Positions 18,665-27,984 are shown, counted from the stretch's first letter. The stretch is DNA of 64,000 nt from Algoriphagus lacus (GCF_003583985.1 NZ_QXML01000004.1:355903-419902), one strand, 5' to 3'. The notes: generated by a model not told the origin, from the letters alone. A program made the numbers and translations.

Positions 18665-19486
18665 ATGGACACAACTGATCTCTTTTCACTGGAAGGGAAG
18701 AAAATCGCATTTTCCGGTGCTACCGGAGTGCTTGGAAAAACCATGGCTTTACATCTTGCTTCCCAAGGAGCTGAACTCTTGATTTTGGGTCGTACACCTG
18801 AAAAAGTCAATGAGTTGGTTTTGGAAATCAATTCCAAGGGAGGCAAAGCATTTGGGTATTTTGGGGACGTGACGGATGAAGAGTCTTTGGATAAGGTCGC
18901 CAAAGTAATTGAAACCCAACATGGACATATTGATGTCCTGATTAATTCTGCGGGAGGAAATATGCCCGGTGCAGTCATCCGCCCTGACCAAAATTTCCTG
19001 GATCTCGACACCTCAGCTTTACGAAAAGTCATGGACCTGAATTACCTGGGAACCGTGCTTCCGATCAAGGCCTTATTACCTTTGATGCTGAAAATAGGAG
19101 CAGGGAATATTCTCAATATCAGTTCGATGGCAGCTACCCGACCCATGACTCGGGTGATGGGTTACGCCTCTGCTAAAGCCGCCATTGACAACCTGACCAA
19201 GTGGCTTTCGGTAGAATTGGCTCACAAGCACGGACCAAAATTTCGGGTCAATGCAATCGCTCCTGGCTTTTTTCTGACCGAGCAAAACAGAACCTTATTA
19301 ACCGAAGCAGACGGAAGCCTAACCCAACGGGGAAATCAAATCATCACCCACACGCCAATGAACAGATTCGGGAAACCCGAGGACTTGCTCGGTGCACTTC
19401 AGTGGCTTTGCAGTGATGCGTCTGCTTTTGTCACCGGAACGATCGTGGCAGTGGACGGTGGCTTCAGCGCCTATTCCGGAGTGTAG
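18665..19486 (+). CDS. SDR-family oxidoreductase, probable D-mannonate oxidoreductase
   Basis: 273 residues. Classical short-chain dehydrogenase: cofactor motif FSGATGVLGKTMA (about 16-28), NSAGG motif, catalytic Ser in ILNISSMAA, YASAKAA (Tyr and Lys), and the C-terminal GTIVAVDGGFSAYSG. By position between uxaC and uxuA it should reduce D-fructuronate to D-mannonate, replacing the unrelated UxuB of enterobacteria. That assignment is inferred from context and from similar Bacteroidota loci, not from a diagnostic residue. Its ATG follows the uxaC stop with no gap. Confidence 0.88.
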   Translation: MDTTDLFSLEGKKIAFSGATGVLGKTMALHLASQGAELLILGRTPEKVNELVLEINSKGGKAFGYFGDVTDEESLDKVAKVIETQHGHIDVLINSAGGNMPGAVIRPDQNFLDLDTSALRKVMDLNYLGTVLPIKALLPLMLKIGAGNILNISSMAATRPMTRVMGYASAKAAIDNLTKWLSVELAHKHGPKFRVNAIAPGFFLTEQNRTLLTEADGSLTQRGNQIITHTPMNRFGKPEDLLGALQWLCSDASAFVTGTIVAVDGGFSAYSGV

Positions 19487-19622
19487 AATCGGTAATAGTT
19501 AATTGTTAATCGAAGATGGAATTACTCCATAACTTTTAACACTTAAGGTTTAACGCTTAACTTACCTTTAGACAATCAGTAACTCAGTAACCAATTTCCT
19601 AATAACCAAAAACACACCTTCC

Positions 19623-20801
19623 ATGAGCTACAAAATGGAACAAACCATGCGCTGGTATGGTCCCAAAGATCCCGTTAGTCTGAGAGATATCCGACAGTCC
19701 GGCGCTACCGGAATCGTGACAGCACTTCATCACATTCCAAACGGTGAAGTGTGGAGTCGGGAAGAGATTCAGACACGGAAGAAAATGATTGAAGATGCAG
19801 GCCTAACTTGGTCTGTTGTTGAATCCGTCCCCGTTCATGAGCGCATAAAAACCAGAACCGGAGACTTCGAGCAACTGATTGAAAATTATAAACAGACCCT
19901 GCGAAATCTTGCAGCAGAAGGAGTTTTCACCGTCTGCTACAATTTCATGCCCATCCTGGATTGGACTCGTACCAACCTGGAATATGAGCTACCAAACGGA
20001 GCCAAAGCATTGCTTTATGAGAAGAAAGCGGTGGTAGCTTTTGACCTGTTCATCCTCCAGCGTCCGGAGGCTTTTAAGGAATATTCCGAGCAGGAAATCA
20101 CCGAAACCAAAGCTTATTATGATGCCCTTTCTCCGGATGCCAAGCAACTTATTATTGACAATATCCTGAAGGGACTTCCCGGTTCGGAAATCGGCTACAC
20201 CATGGATGAATTCCGCGCCATGTTGAAAACCTACGAAGGCATTGACGCTAAAAAACTGGCAGAACACCTTCGCCTATTTCTTGATGCAGTAACTCCTGTA
20301 GCCGAGGAGGTAGGAGTCTATCTTTGCATTCACCCGGATGATCCTCCGTTTTCGCTGTATGGGCTGCCGAGAGTGGTCAGTACGGCAGCAGATGCACGAC
20401 GGATTTTGAGCGAGACACCCAGCCACCACAACGGATTGACGTTTTGCACAGGTTCATATGGGGTAAGACCTGATAATGACCTTCCAGCCATGGTTCGGGA
20501 ATTTGGAGAACGGATTCACTTTATCCACCTGCGCAGTACCAAGAGGGATGCAGAAGGAAACTTCTTTGAAGACAACCACCTGGAAGGAAATGTGCCTATG
20601 GTAGAGGTAATTTCAGAGATTTTGAATTGGCAGGAAAAACGAAAGAAAAGCCTTCCGATGCGTCCAGATCACGGACATCAAATGCTGGACGATTTGCACA
20701 AAAAAACCAACCCAGGCTATTCTGCCATCGGTAGATTAAAAGGCCTTGCCGAAATCCGAGGTGTGGAAGAAGCTTTGCTTTGGGTGAAAAACCGCAAATA
20801 A
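19623..20801 (+). CDS. uxuA: Mannonate dehydratase
   Basis: 392 residues, full length. It converts D-mannonate to 2-keto-3-deoxy-D-gluconate. TIM-barrel enzyme of the UxuA family with the signatures [23 protein letters not shown], the metal-binding [32 protein letters not shown] and MRPDHGHQM. The 136-bp gap from the SDR gene is AT-rich with a TACCTTTA -7-like box at 19563-19570, so it may also be transcribed separately. Kinase and aldolase genes (kdgK, kdgA) that would finish the pathway are not in this window. Confidence 0.97.
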   Translation: MSYKMEQTMRWYGPKDPVSLRDIRQSGATGIVTALHHIPNGEVWSREEIQTRKKMIEDAGLTWSVVESVPVHERIKTRTGDFEQLIENYKQTLRNLAAEGVFTVCYNFMPILDWTRTNLEYELPNGAKALLYEKKAVVAFDLFILQRPEAFKEYSEQEITETKAYYDALSPDAKQLIIDNILKGLPGSEIGYTMDEFRAMLKTYEGIDAKKLAEHLRLFLDAVTPVAEEVGVYLCIHPDDPPFSLYGLPRVVSTAADARRILSETPSHHNGLTFCTGSYGVRPDNDLPAMVREFGERIHFIHLRSTKRDAEGNFFEDNHLEGNVPMVEVISEILNWQEKRKKSLPMRPDHGHQMLDDLHKKTNPGYSAIGRLKGLAEIRGVEEALLWVKNRK

Positions 20802-20817
20802 AGAATCCCATTTCTCT

Positions 20818-20858
20818 TAAATTTCCCCGGTGAATGGACTTTGCCGGGGATTTTTGTT
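20818..20858 (+). terminator. Terminator after uxuA
   Basis: Stem TCCCCGG / CCGGGGA with a 13-nt loop and a following T5GT4 tract, starting 23 bp after the uxuA stop codon. Confidence 0.82.
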
Positions 20859-20969
20859 TTTATAGGGAGTCAACTTTCAAAAGTTTAAATCTTTGGAAAA
20901 ATTCATCGGATTGGAAAAGTTTCCTTTACCTTCTGATCAAGTTTAGTTTAACAACAAACCGAGTAGATC

Positions 20970-22751
20970 ATGCCTTCCTTTTACTCCAAAAGAGACTTAC
21001 AATTTCAGCTTTTTGAAAATCAAAACTGCCTGGAATTAACCCATCTCCCCTACTTCGCAGACCATTCCGAGGAGACCTTCAAATTGGTTTTGGACTCCGC
21101 AGAACAGATTGCCGAAAAGTCACTACGCCCTTTGCTGACCGAAATGGACCGAAATGAACCTCAGTTGGTCAATGGAAAAATCCGGATTCATCCAAGTATG
21201 AAGTCCATCATCCGACAATTTGGAAAGGATGGCTGGATCAATGCCCTATTTTCCTACGAGGAAGGCGGGCAGCAACTCCCTTGGACCATTCATATTGGAG
21301 CTGGATACATCTTTCAGGCGGCAAATTATTCGGCTAGCGTTTTTCCTTTTTTAACTACCGGTGCGGCCAATCTGATTAGAACTTTTGGGACCAGAGCCCT
21401 GGTCGAAAAATTTACGCCAAAGATGTACTCCGGTGACTGGCAGGGTACAATGGCACTGACGGAACCTGATGCCGGCAGCTCCTTGTCTGACCTTTCCACG
21501 ACTGCTTACCCTACCGACCAAGAAGGTATCTATAAGATCAAAGGCCAAAAAATCTACATTTCAGCAGGAGATCACGATGCCTGTGAAAACATCATCCACC
21601 TAATGCTTGCACGGATTCAGGGTGCGCCGGCAGGCACCAAAGGGATTTCCCTTTTTGTAGTTCCTAAACATCGGATTTCAGGAGAGCCAAATGATGTACT
21701 CACTCAAGGGATCTACCACAAGATGGGCTACAAAGGAGCTCCAATTGCCCATCTGATGATTGGAAGCAACGATGGCTGTGAAGGGTACCTGGTTGGGGAG
21801 GCTAATCAGGGACTCAAGTACATGTTTCAGATGATGAACGAGGCTCGCTTGGGAGTTGGGATGAATGCGGTGGCAATTGCTTCAGCAGCTTTTCAGGCTT
21901 CATTGGCTTATGCCAAAGAGCGGCCTCAAGGCAGAAAAATCACAGAAAAAGACCTTAGTAAACCTCAGGTTCCAATTATTGAGCATGCGGATGTCAAGCG
22001 CATGTTGATGTTTCAAAAAAGCGTAGTCGAAGGAGCTTTGGCTTTGCTTATTTTTTGCGCAATCCTTTCCGATAAAATTTCGCAGGAAACCGATTCGGAA
22101 AAGAAAAAACAAGGTGAATGCCTTCTGGGTCTCCTCACTCCGATAGCCAAATCCTATCCTTCTGAAATGGGCGTTTTGAGTACCTCCGCTGCGGTTCAGA
22201 TTTTGGGAGGCGCGGGGTATACGACAGACTTTCCGGTTGAGCAATACTTCCGGGAATCACGAATCCACCCGATCCATGAGGGAACAAGCGGTATTCATGG
22301 ATTGGACCTTTTGGGAAGAAAAGTTTTGATTGAGGATGGATTGGGATGGAAGCTTTTGCAGCAGGAAATCCAAGCTTCTCTTGAAAAATCCAGCAAATTT
22401 TCAGCTTTAGATTCAATCCATCAACTCTTTGAAAATCAATTGAAAAAATTCAATCACAGCGCAGCACAATTGCTTTTCAAAATGAACCAAGGCCCTGAAA
22501 TATTCCTGGCAGATGCCACGTTGTTTTTGGAGGCAACGGGTTTGATTTGCGTAGGTTGGATGTGGTTAAATCAGTCCGTCACAGCTCAGGAAGCATTGGA
22601 AAATGGATCAGCAGAACAGGATTTCTATATGGGAAAAATCGAAACAGCCCGGTACTTTATGGAGTATGAACTCCCAAAAATCAATGGCTTGACCGAAAGG
22701 TTTCATTCCAATTCCTACCCGACTTTAGAGATGAAAAGAGAATGGTTTTAA
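20970..22751 (+). CDS. Acyl-CoA dehydrogenase family protein
   Basis: 593 residues, longer than the classical 380-residue enzymes and matching the DmdC/AcdA-like branch with an extra C-terminal domain. N-terminal helical domain (about 1-160), the central beta domain with the FAD signature MALTEPDAGSSLSDLSTTA, the C-terminal helical domain with ILGGAGYTTDFPVEQYFRESRIHPIHEGTSGIHGLDLLGRKV, and a final 120-residue helical extension. The glutamate in IHEGTSGIH matches the catalytic-base region. It oxidises an acyl-CoA; the chain is unknown. It stands alone, with no electron-transfer flavoprotein genes nearby. Confidence 0.9.
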   Translation: MPSFYSKRDLQFQLFENQNCLELTHLPYFADHSEETFKLVLDSAEQIAEKSLRPLLTEMDRNEPQLVNGKIRIHPSMKSIIRQFGKDGWINALFSYEEGGQQLPWTIHIGAGYIFQAANYSASVFPFLTTGAANLIRTFGTRALVEKFTPKMYSGDWQGTMALTEPDAGSSLSDLSTTAYPTDQEGIYKIKGQKIYISAGDHDACENIIHLMLARIQGAPAGTKGISLFVVPKHRISGEPNDVLTQGIYHKMGYKGAPIAHLMIGSNDGCEGYLVGEANQGLKYMFQMMNEARLGVGMNAVAIASAAFQASLAYAKERPQGRKITEKDLSKPQVPIIEHADVKRMLMFQKSVVEGALALLIFCAILSDKISQETDSEKKKQGECLLGLLTPIAKSYPSEMGVLSTSAAVQILGGAGYTTDFPVEQYFRESRIHPIHEGTSGIHGLDLLGRKVLIEDGLGWKLLQQEIQASLEKSSKFSALDSIHQLFENQLKKFNHSAAQLLFKMNQGPEIFLADATLFLEATGLICVGWMWLNQSVTAQEALENGSAEQDFYMGKIETARYFMEYELPKINGLTERFHSNSYPTLEMKREWF

Positions 22752-22813
22752 ATCCTGATCACATTGAACAAAAAACAGTCAGATTTCAAAAAATAGGTGT
22801 TCGCTGATTGAAA

Positions 22814-22843
22814 TTTGAATTCGCAAACATTTGCTTATTTTTG
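22814..22843 (+). promoter_or_regulatory. Promoter of the UDP-glucuronate decarboxylase gene
   Basis: TTTG at 22814-22817 and TATTTTTG at 22836-22843, spaced 18 bp, match both elements of the Bacteroidota sigma-ABfr-type promoter (TTTG and TAnnTTTG). The start codon is 34 nt downstream. Confidence 0.7.
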
Positions 22844-22876
22844 GCCGCGAGTGTTTTTATCCTTTAGAAATTTCGA

Positions 22877-23809
22877 ATGAAAAGAATTTTAGTAAGTGGT
22901 GGCGCCGGATTTTTGGGCAGCCATCTATGTGACCGACTCCTCAAAGAAGGAAACGAAGTGTTGTGTGTTGATAACTTTTTCACAGGCAATAGAAGAAACA
23001 TCCACCACCTGTTGGACAACAAGAATTTCGAGTTGCTTCGTCACGATGTAACTCACCCATTGTATGTTGAAGTAGATGAAATCTATAATCTGGCTTGCCC
23101 TGCCTCTCCGATTCATTACCAGTTTGACCCGGTGCAGACTACCAAAACCTCAGTAATTGGTGCGATGAATATGCTGGGTTTGGCTAAGCGACTGAAAATT
23201 AAAGTTCTTCAGGCTTCCACCTCCGAAGTTTATGGTGATCCAGAAGTCCATCCTCAGCCGGAATCCTACAGGGGAAATGTCAATACCTTGGGTCCACGCG
23301 CCTGTTATGATGAAGGAAAAAGATGTGCGGAAACGCTCTTTTTCGACTATCACCGCCAGCATGGAGTTTCGATCAAAGTGATGCGAATTTTCAATACCTA
23401 CGGACCGAGGATGCATCCCAATGACGGACGTGTGGTTTCCAACTTTATCGTTCAGGCCCTAAAAGGCCAGGACATCACCATCTACGGTGACGGTAAGCAA
23501 ACCCGCTCCTTTTGCTATGTGGATGATAACATCGAAGGAATGTACCGTCTGATGAATTCCCGGGATGGCTTCACCGGACCGGTCAACATTGGAAATCCAG
23601 GTGAGTTTACCATGCTGGAACTAGCACAACTGGTCATTGACCTGACCAATAGCAAGAGTAAATTGGTCTTTATGCCACTTCCTCAGGATGATCCGATGCA
23701 ACGTAAACCGGTCATCGATCTGGCGAAAGAAGAACTGGGCTGGGAACCGAAAGTAAATCTCAAGGAAGGTCTGGTAAAAACTATCGCATATTTCGAATCC
23801 GTAATCTGA
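22877..23809 (+). CDS. UDP-glucuronate decarboxylase (UDP-xylose synthase)
   Basis: 310 residues, extended SDR. NAD-binding GGAGFLG (8-14), substrate-defining CPASP and HYQ, the catalytic Tyr-Lys in YDEGK (Y144, K148), the family block [12 protein letters not shown], and [19 protein letters not shown]. These identify the UXS group that oxidises and decarboxylates UDP-glucuronate to UDP-xylose (or the 4-keto pentose). It is a soluble cytoplasmic enzyme supplying sugar for cell-surface glycans. Own promoter upstream, terminator 20 bp downstream, so it is monocistronic. Confidence 0.94.
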   Translation: MKRILVSGGAGFLGSHLCDRLLKEGNEVLCVDNFFTGNRRNIHHLLDNKNFELLRHDVTHPLYVEVDEIYNLACPASPIHYQFDPVQTTKTSVIGAMNMLGLAKRLKIKVLQASTSEVYGDPEVHPQPESYRGNVNTLGPRACYDEGKRCAETLFFDYHRQHGVSIKVMRIFNTYGPRMHPNDGRVVSNFIVQALKGQDITIYGDGKQTRSFCYVDDNIEGMYRLMNSRDGFTGPVNIGNPGEFTMLELAQLVIDLTNSKSKLVFMPLPQDDPMQRKPVIDLAKEELGWEPKVNLKEGLVKTIAYFESVI

Positions 23810-23827
23810 TCAAAACTTTACCAAACC

Positions 23828-23857
23828 AAAAAGACCGCCCCACCAAGCGGTCTTTTT
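23828..23857 (+). terminator. Terminator after the UDP-xylose synthase gene
   Basis: 11-bp stem AAAAAGACCGC / GCGGTCTTTTT with an 8-nt loop, beginning 19 bp after the stop codon. Confidence 0.93.
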
Positions 23858-23926
23858 AATTTCAATCTATTTTACCGCTGAAATCAAAAAGCCTTGAAAG
23901 CTGGGTCGATCTCAGTTTATTGCTCC

Positions 23927-24646
23927 ATGAAGAAATCCACACTTCTTTTTGTTTCCACCTTTGTCATCTTATTTTCCATTTACCTGGTTGCGGTGGTCAG
24001 CTTACAACCAGAGCTGAAATATGAATTGCTTGAATTCTATTCAGCACTTTTTCACAAAGAACCCAAAACTGAAGGAGTAGAAAAGCTTACCAAAACAGAA
24101 GAAGGATTTAACCTAAAGGAATTACTTACCTATTCCGGCAGGCTAAAAAAAGACACCTATGAAGAACATCTAAGTGCTGCCGAACTGAAGGGACTTGACC
24201 TGATTCAAAATGAATATGATCTCTTTGGGAGGGTCTATGAAAAAACTTTGGTAAAAGCTGATTTCGGAAAAGGATACCGGGTGGATTCACTGGCTTACAG
24301 CTTTCCATACATCACACCGGAGTCCAAAGAGGTTCTGGAAGAAATTGGGAAAGCATACGAAGCTTTGGCCGGAGCAGGAAATTACTTTACCATTACCTCA
24401 GCCACGCGTACGGAAGAACAACAAAAAAGTCTAAAAAGAAGAAACCGGAATGCCACCGACGGCGAGAGCTCTCATTCGTATGGCGTATCCTTTGATATTT
24501 CCTATATCCGGTTTAATGGCGTTAGGGAGTGGAATCAAAAAGAACAAAAGAACCTGGAAACGGTCCTGAATCACTTCCAACAAAAAGGAAAGATCTATGT
24601 GATCAAAGAGCGACGACAGAGTTGCTATCACATTACGGTTAGATAA
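23927..24646 (+). CDS. DUF5715-like protein with M15 (LAS) peptidase-type metal motif
   Basis: 239 residues from the ATG at 23927; an upstream TTG (23894) is in frame but adds no recognisable sequence. One N-terminal membrane segment (about 4-26) anchors or exports it. The C-terminal half has FTITSATRTEEQQ, then SSHSYGVSFDISY, in which His and Asp are separated as in the HxxxxxxD zinc motif of M15/VanX-type peptidases, and the final CYHITV histidine, which fits the third ligand. A role in periplasmic peptidoglycan trimming is inferred. The family is uncharacterised as far as I know. Confidence 0.78.
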   Translation: MKKSTLLFVSTFVILFSIYLVAVVSLQPELKYELLEFYSALFHKEPKTEGVEKLTKTEEGFNLKELLTYSGRLKKDTYEEHLSAAELKGLDLIQNEYDLFGRVYEKTLVKADFGKGYRVDSLAYSFPYITPESKEVLEEIGKAYEALAGAGNYFTITSATRTEEQQKSLKRRNRNATDGESSHSYGVSFDISYIRFNGVREWNQKEQKNLETVLNHFQQKGKIYVIKERRQSCYHITVR

Positions 24647-24674
24647 AAATGGAATAACTAAATCTCAGCAAACC

Positions 24675-24704
24675 AAAAAAGACCGCCTCGCAGCGGTCTT
24701 TTTT
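24675..24704. terminator. Bidirectional terminator between DUF5715 gene and speA
   Basis: 12-bp stem AAAAAAGACCGC / GCGGTCTTTTTT with a CTCGCA loop. It lies 29 bp after the DUF5715 gene stop and 20 bp from the stop of the convergent arginine decarboxylase gene, with T tracts on both strands. The stem core GACCGC/GCGGTC is the same as in the terminator at 23828. Confidence 0.92.
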
Positions 24705-24723
24705 AATTTCAGTCTTCCGATGT

Positions 24724-26112
24724 TCAATATCCCAACACTTTCAACATACTTTCCTCAGTCTGATCCTTGGCGAAAAGTTTGTGCGTGATGTTTCCGTTTT
24801 CGTCCCGGTCTATCAAGACATGTTTCGGCGCAGGAATCAGACAATGTTGAATTCCTCCATAGCCACCCAAGGATTCCTGGTAGGCTCCGGTATGGAAAAA
24901 ACCGATGTATTGCTTTCGCCCGGGTTCTATCTTCGGGAGATAAATGTTGAACTGGTGAGCTTCAGAGTTGTAGTAGTCCATGCTATCGCAAGTCAGTCCA
25001 CCCAGCGAAATGTTGTGATATGTTTCATCCCAATTGTTTATTGCGAGCATGATGTATTTCTGGTTCAAACCCCAACTATCAGGGAGTTGGGTGATGAATG
25101 ATCCGTCGATCATGTACCAGAGTTCCTTGTCGTTTTGGAGCTTTTCTTCCAAAACCGAGTACAAGACCGCGCCGCTCTCCCCTACGGTGTAACTGCCAAA
25201 TTCAGTGAAGATATTTGGTTCAGTCGTGTTGTTTTTTGCGCACATCCACTTGATGTTTTTTACGATTTGATCAGCCATGTATTGGTAATCGTAATCGAAA
25301 AAGACATTGGTCTTGATCGGCCAGCCGCCTCCGATATCCATCGTATCCAATGTGGGAGCGATTTTTTTCAGATCCACATATTTCTGGATGAATCGGGTAA
25401 GTTCAGACCAATAGTAAGCCGTATCCTTGATCCCGGAGTTGATGAAAAAGTGCAGCATTTTCAAGCTTACCAAAGGGTGATCTTTGATTTTCTCTTCGTA
25501 TAGCTTCAAGATGTCGTTGTACCGAACGCCCAGTCGGGATGTGTAAAAGCCAAATTTGGGTTCTTCATCAGAAGCAATCCGGATTCCTACCTGAAAAGGA
25601 ACTTTTACATGCTCGAGATAATAATCTATTTCCCCGAGATTATCGAGTATAGGTACACAGTTGTGAAATCCGTCGTTGAGTAACTCGGTGATGTATTGCT
25701 TGTAGAGCTCCCGCTTGAACCCATTGCAAACTATGAAAGTGTCCTTGGTGATTTTGCCTTTTGCATAGAGGCTTCTGACCAAGGGAATATCAAAAGTCGA
25801 GGAAGTCTCGATGTGGATGTCATTTTTCAATGCCTCATCCAACACAAAACTGAAATGTGAAGACTTGGTGCAATAGCAATAAGTGTATTTTCCTTGGTAA
25901 TTGTGGGTTTCCATGGCATTACCAAAATACGTTTTTGCATTTTGGATGCTTTCCGAAATCTTAGGCAAATAGGTTAGTTTAAGCGGAGTGCCATAAGTCT
26001 CGATGATCTCCATTAGATTGACTCCATTAAAAAAGAGCTCATTGTTCTCGACATGAAACTCTTTGGTTGGAAAATCAAACGTCTGTTGGATCAGGTCAAT
26101 GTATCTGTTCAT
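24724..26112 (-). CDS. speA: Arginine decarboxylase, fold III PLP type
   Basis: 462 residues. Alanine-racemase-fold barrel with the PLP lysine in YCTKSSHF (K83), the specificity region MLHFFINSGIKDT, the phosphate-binding glycine loop DIGGGWP, and the active-site cysteine block GGLTCDSMD near residue 360. The combination is typical of the Bacteroidota biosynthetic arginine decarboxylase, shorter than the 630-residue enterobacterial SpeA. It makes agmatine for polyamine synthesis. An ornithine/diaminopimelate decarboxylase is less likely given the NNTTEPNIFTEFG and IDGSF blocks. It lies head to tail behind an unknown gene and close to arginase and argS. Confidence 0.87.
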   Translation of the reverse strand: MNRYIDLIQQTFDFPTKEFHVENNELFFNGVNLMEIIETYGTPLKLTYLPKISESIQNAKTYFGNAMETHNYQGKYTYCYCTKSSHFSFVLDEALKNDIHIETSSTFDIPLVRSLYAKGKITKDTFIVCNGFKRELYKQYITELLNDGFHNCVPILDNLGEIDYYLEHVKVPFQVGIRIASDEEPKFGFYTSRLGVRYNDILKLYEEKIKDHPLVSLKMLHFFINSGIKDTAYYWSELTRFIQKYVDLKKIAPTLDTMDIGGGWPIKTNVFFDYDYQYMADQIVKNIKWMCAKNNTTEPNIFTEFGSYTVGESGAVLYSVLEEKLQNDKELWYMIDGSFITQLPDSWGLNQKYIMLAINNWDETYHNISLGGLTCDSMDYYNSEAHQFNIYLPKIEPGRKQYIGFFHTGAYQESLGGYGGIQHCLIPAPKHVLIDRDENGNITHKLFAKDQTEESMLKVLGY

Positions 26113-26321
26113 TTACCAGGGGTTTAACTGAGTTAAATAAGGCTGCAAAAATTGCGCTTTTATCGGGGTATATCAAATGCCCGGAAGAAAACTTAACATT
26201 CAGTGGACTGATTAATATCGGAATCCCAAAAGGACGATAAGAGGCAATGTAAAATCAGATTAATTGAAAAAGGGACAAATCCATCATGGAAATGCCCCTT
26301 TCAGCAGAATTTAATTTGGCC

Positions 26322-26765
26322 TTAATCCCAAGCTGCCCCATGCAAAGCGGAGTTCAGCAAGGCTTGCTCAGCCTGAAATCGCTTATTTTTCTCAATTACT
26401 TTTTCCAAAATCTCCTTAAATCTTACTTCCTTTTTGAGTAGAAGAATTACTTGATTAAAAAACCGGACTACTTCCTGCTCCTCAGATTGGGCAAAGGTGA
26501 AGAATACTTGGGCACGTTCGTGGTCAAAAATCAGGCTCAGTGACTTTGGTTTGCCCAGCCAAATCAAACCTCTGAATAATGGAAGAAGCTGTTCAAAACC
26601 TTTTTCAAAACGACACATTCCTTGCATTTGATTGGCGACAGGCTGAGAAAAAATCTTTAAAATTTCCTGCTTGTTTACTCGAAACTTTGCCAGTTCAGGA
26701 GAGGTTCTTACCGTCCAAGAATTTGACTTCAATTCGGAACTGATAACTTGTGCTACTGCGCTCAT
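26322..26765 (-). CDS. Uncharacterised 147-residue protein
   Basis: I do not recognise this protein. It has no signal peptide or membrane segment. It looks mixed alpha/beta: an N-terminal hydrophilic region, a central hydrophobic strand region (LLPLFRGLIWLGKPKSLSLIF, HERAQVFFTF), and a C-terminal helix rich in Lys/Glu (about 105-135) that may form a coiled coil. A TACTTTTG -7-like box lies on the minus strand at 26802-26795, 30 nt upstream of the ATG. It sits between arginine decarboxylase and arginase, in the same direction as the former, so a link to arginine or polyamine metabolism is possible but unproven. Confidence 0.7.
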   Translation of the reverse strand: MSAVAQVISSELKSNSWTVRTSPELAKFRVNKQEILKIFSQPVANQMQGMCRFEKGFEQLLPLFRGLIWLGKPKSLSLIFDHERAQVFFTFAQSEEQEVVRFFNQVILLLKKEVRFKEILEKVIEKNKRFQAEQALLNSALHGAAWD

Positions 26766-26794
26766 GATAACGGGATTTGTGTCTGATGATGTTC

Positions 26795-26802
26795 CAAAAG
26801 TA
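26795..26802 (-). promoter_or_regulatory. Candidate -7 box of the 147-residue gene
   Basis: Minus-strand TACTTTTG is an exact TAnnTTTG match, 30 nt upstream of the ATG at 26765. No matching -33 TTG is visible. Confidence 0.45.
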
Positions 26803-26830
26803 TAAGAAGGAATTCTATTTTCCTATATTC

Positions 26831-26847
26831 CCTATAATTTTTATAGG
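26831..26847. repeat. Short perfect inverted repeat in a divergent promoter region
   Basis: CCTATAA / TTATAGG with a TTT spacer, followed by T5 on the plus strand. It lies between the divergent unknown gene and arginase gene. No plus-strand gene ends upstream, so a terminator role is doubtful; a regulator-binding palindrome is an alternative. Confidence 0.5.
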
Positions 26848-26893
26848 TTTTTAAATAAGAAAATTTTTCTCTCGCCCTAAAAATGCCCAAAAA

Positions 26894-26923
26894 TTGAAAT
26901 CTGTGCCCTTTTGACTAGTTTTG
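26894..26923 (+). promoter_or_regulatory. Arginase promoter
   Basis: TTG at 26894-26896 and TAGTTTTG at 26916-26923, spaced 19 bp, fit both Bacteroidota promoter elements. The start codon lies 45 nt downstream of the -7 box. Confidence 0.68.
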
Positions 26924-26967
26924 CTGAGAGACAATAACCCTTGTTGAAACCCAAATAAACCCCTGAG

Positions 26968-27918
26968 ATGAGAAAAATTAAACTCGTGGAAGTACGATCT
27001 GAGATCGCTGCAGGTACTCGAGGCGCAAGTTTGGGTGTGGATGCACTCAAAATCGCCAGCCTGGACAAGAAATCAGGGTTTTTCACTCAGTTCGATCCAA
27101 TCAATATACCTGACGCAAATAATTTTCTCTGGAAAGGAAATAAGCATCCTCATGCCAAATACATCGACGGGGTCTACCAGGTATTAAAAAATGTATATTC
27201 CACCATCGAGTCCCTTCGATTGGAAAAAAAATTCCCCATTGTTTTAGCAGGTGATCACAGTACCGCAGCAGGTACCATCATGGGGATCAAAGCTGCCCAT
27301 CCCGAAAAGAGACTTGGTGTGATATGGATTGATGCCCATGCGGATCTTCATACACCATTTACCACCCCTTCCGGAAACATGCACGGTATGCCACTTGCCA
27401 TGGCTTCCCATTTGGATAATTTGGATTGTAAAGTGAATGAACCTGGCCCGGATACGCTTTCGTATTGGGAAAAAATAAAAAAAATCGGAGGAGACTTTCC
27501 AAAAATCAACCCGAAAGATATTGTTTTCATCTCCGTCCGGGATACCGAGGAACCAGAAGATTACCTGATCCACAAATATGGAATCAAGAATTTCAGTACG
27601 CAGGAAGTTCGGGAAAATGGCATCCGGAAAGTTGCCGCCCAAGCCTTGGAAATCCTCAAAGATTGCCAGCAGATCTACATTTCCTTTGACGTGGACAGCT
27701 TGGACAGTTCTATTTCAGTAGGCACCGGCACACCAGTTCCAAATGGTTTAACAGTGGAAGAAGCCATCCAACTCAACGCTGAACTGATCAAAGACAAGCG
27801 GGTGTGCTGTTGGGAAATCGTAGAAGTCAATCCTACGCTTGATACCGAGAATACTATGGCCGAAATTGCCTTTGAAGTGCTTGAGATCACGACAAAGTCC
27901 CTGGTGGATAATTTCTAA
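26968..27918 (+). CDS. rocF: Arginase
   Basis: 316 residues, ureohydrolase family. Manganese ligands: GDHS (95-98), DAHADLH (122-128) and SFDVDSLD near residue 242. The segment TPFTTPSGNMHGMP after the second motif and the GTGTPVPNGLT loop after the third are the arginase type, not the agmatinase type. It should hydrolyse L-arginine to ornithine and urea in the cytoplasm. The specificity call is from motif pattern, and formimidoylglutamase is the main alternative. It has its own promoter and is followed by argS in the same direction. Confidence 0.82.
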   Translation: MRKIKLVEVRSEIAAGTRGASLGVDALKIASLDKKSGFFTQFDPINIPDANNFLWKGNKHPHAKYIDGVYQVLKNVYSTIESLRLEKKFPIVLAGDHSTAAGTIMGIKAAHPEKRLGVIWIDAHADLHTPFTTPSGNMHGMPLAMASHLDNLDCKVNEPGPDTLSYWEKIKKIGGDFPKINPKDIVFISVRDTEEPEDYLIHKYGIKNFSTQEVRENGIRKVAAQALEILKDCQQIYISFDVDSLDSSISVGTGTPVPNGLTVEEAIQLNAELIKDKRVCCWEIVEVNPTLDTENTMAEIAFEVLEITTKSLVDNF

Positions 27919-27984
27919 TTAGTTTAAGGGTATTTGGCTATTGAGTTATTTGAAAAAAAATCAAAGCTTATAGTCCATTGTCTA

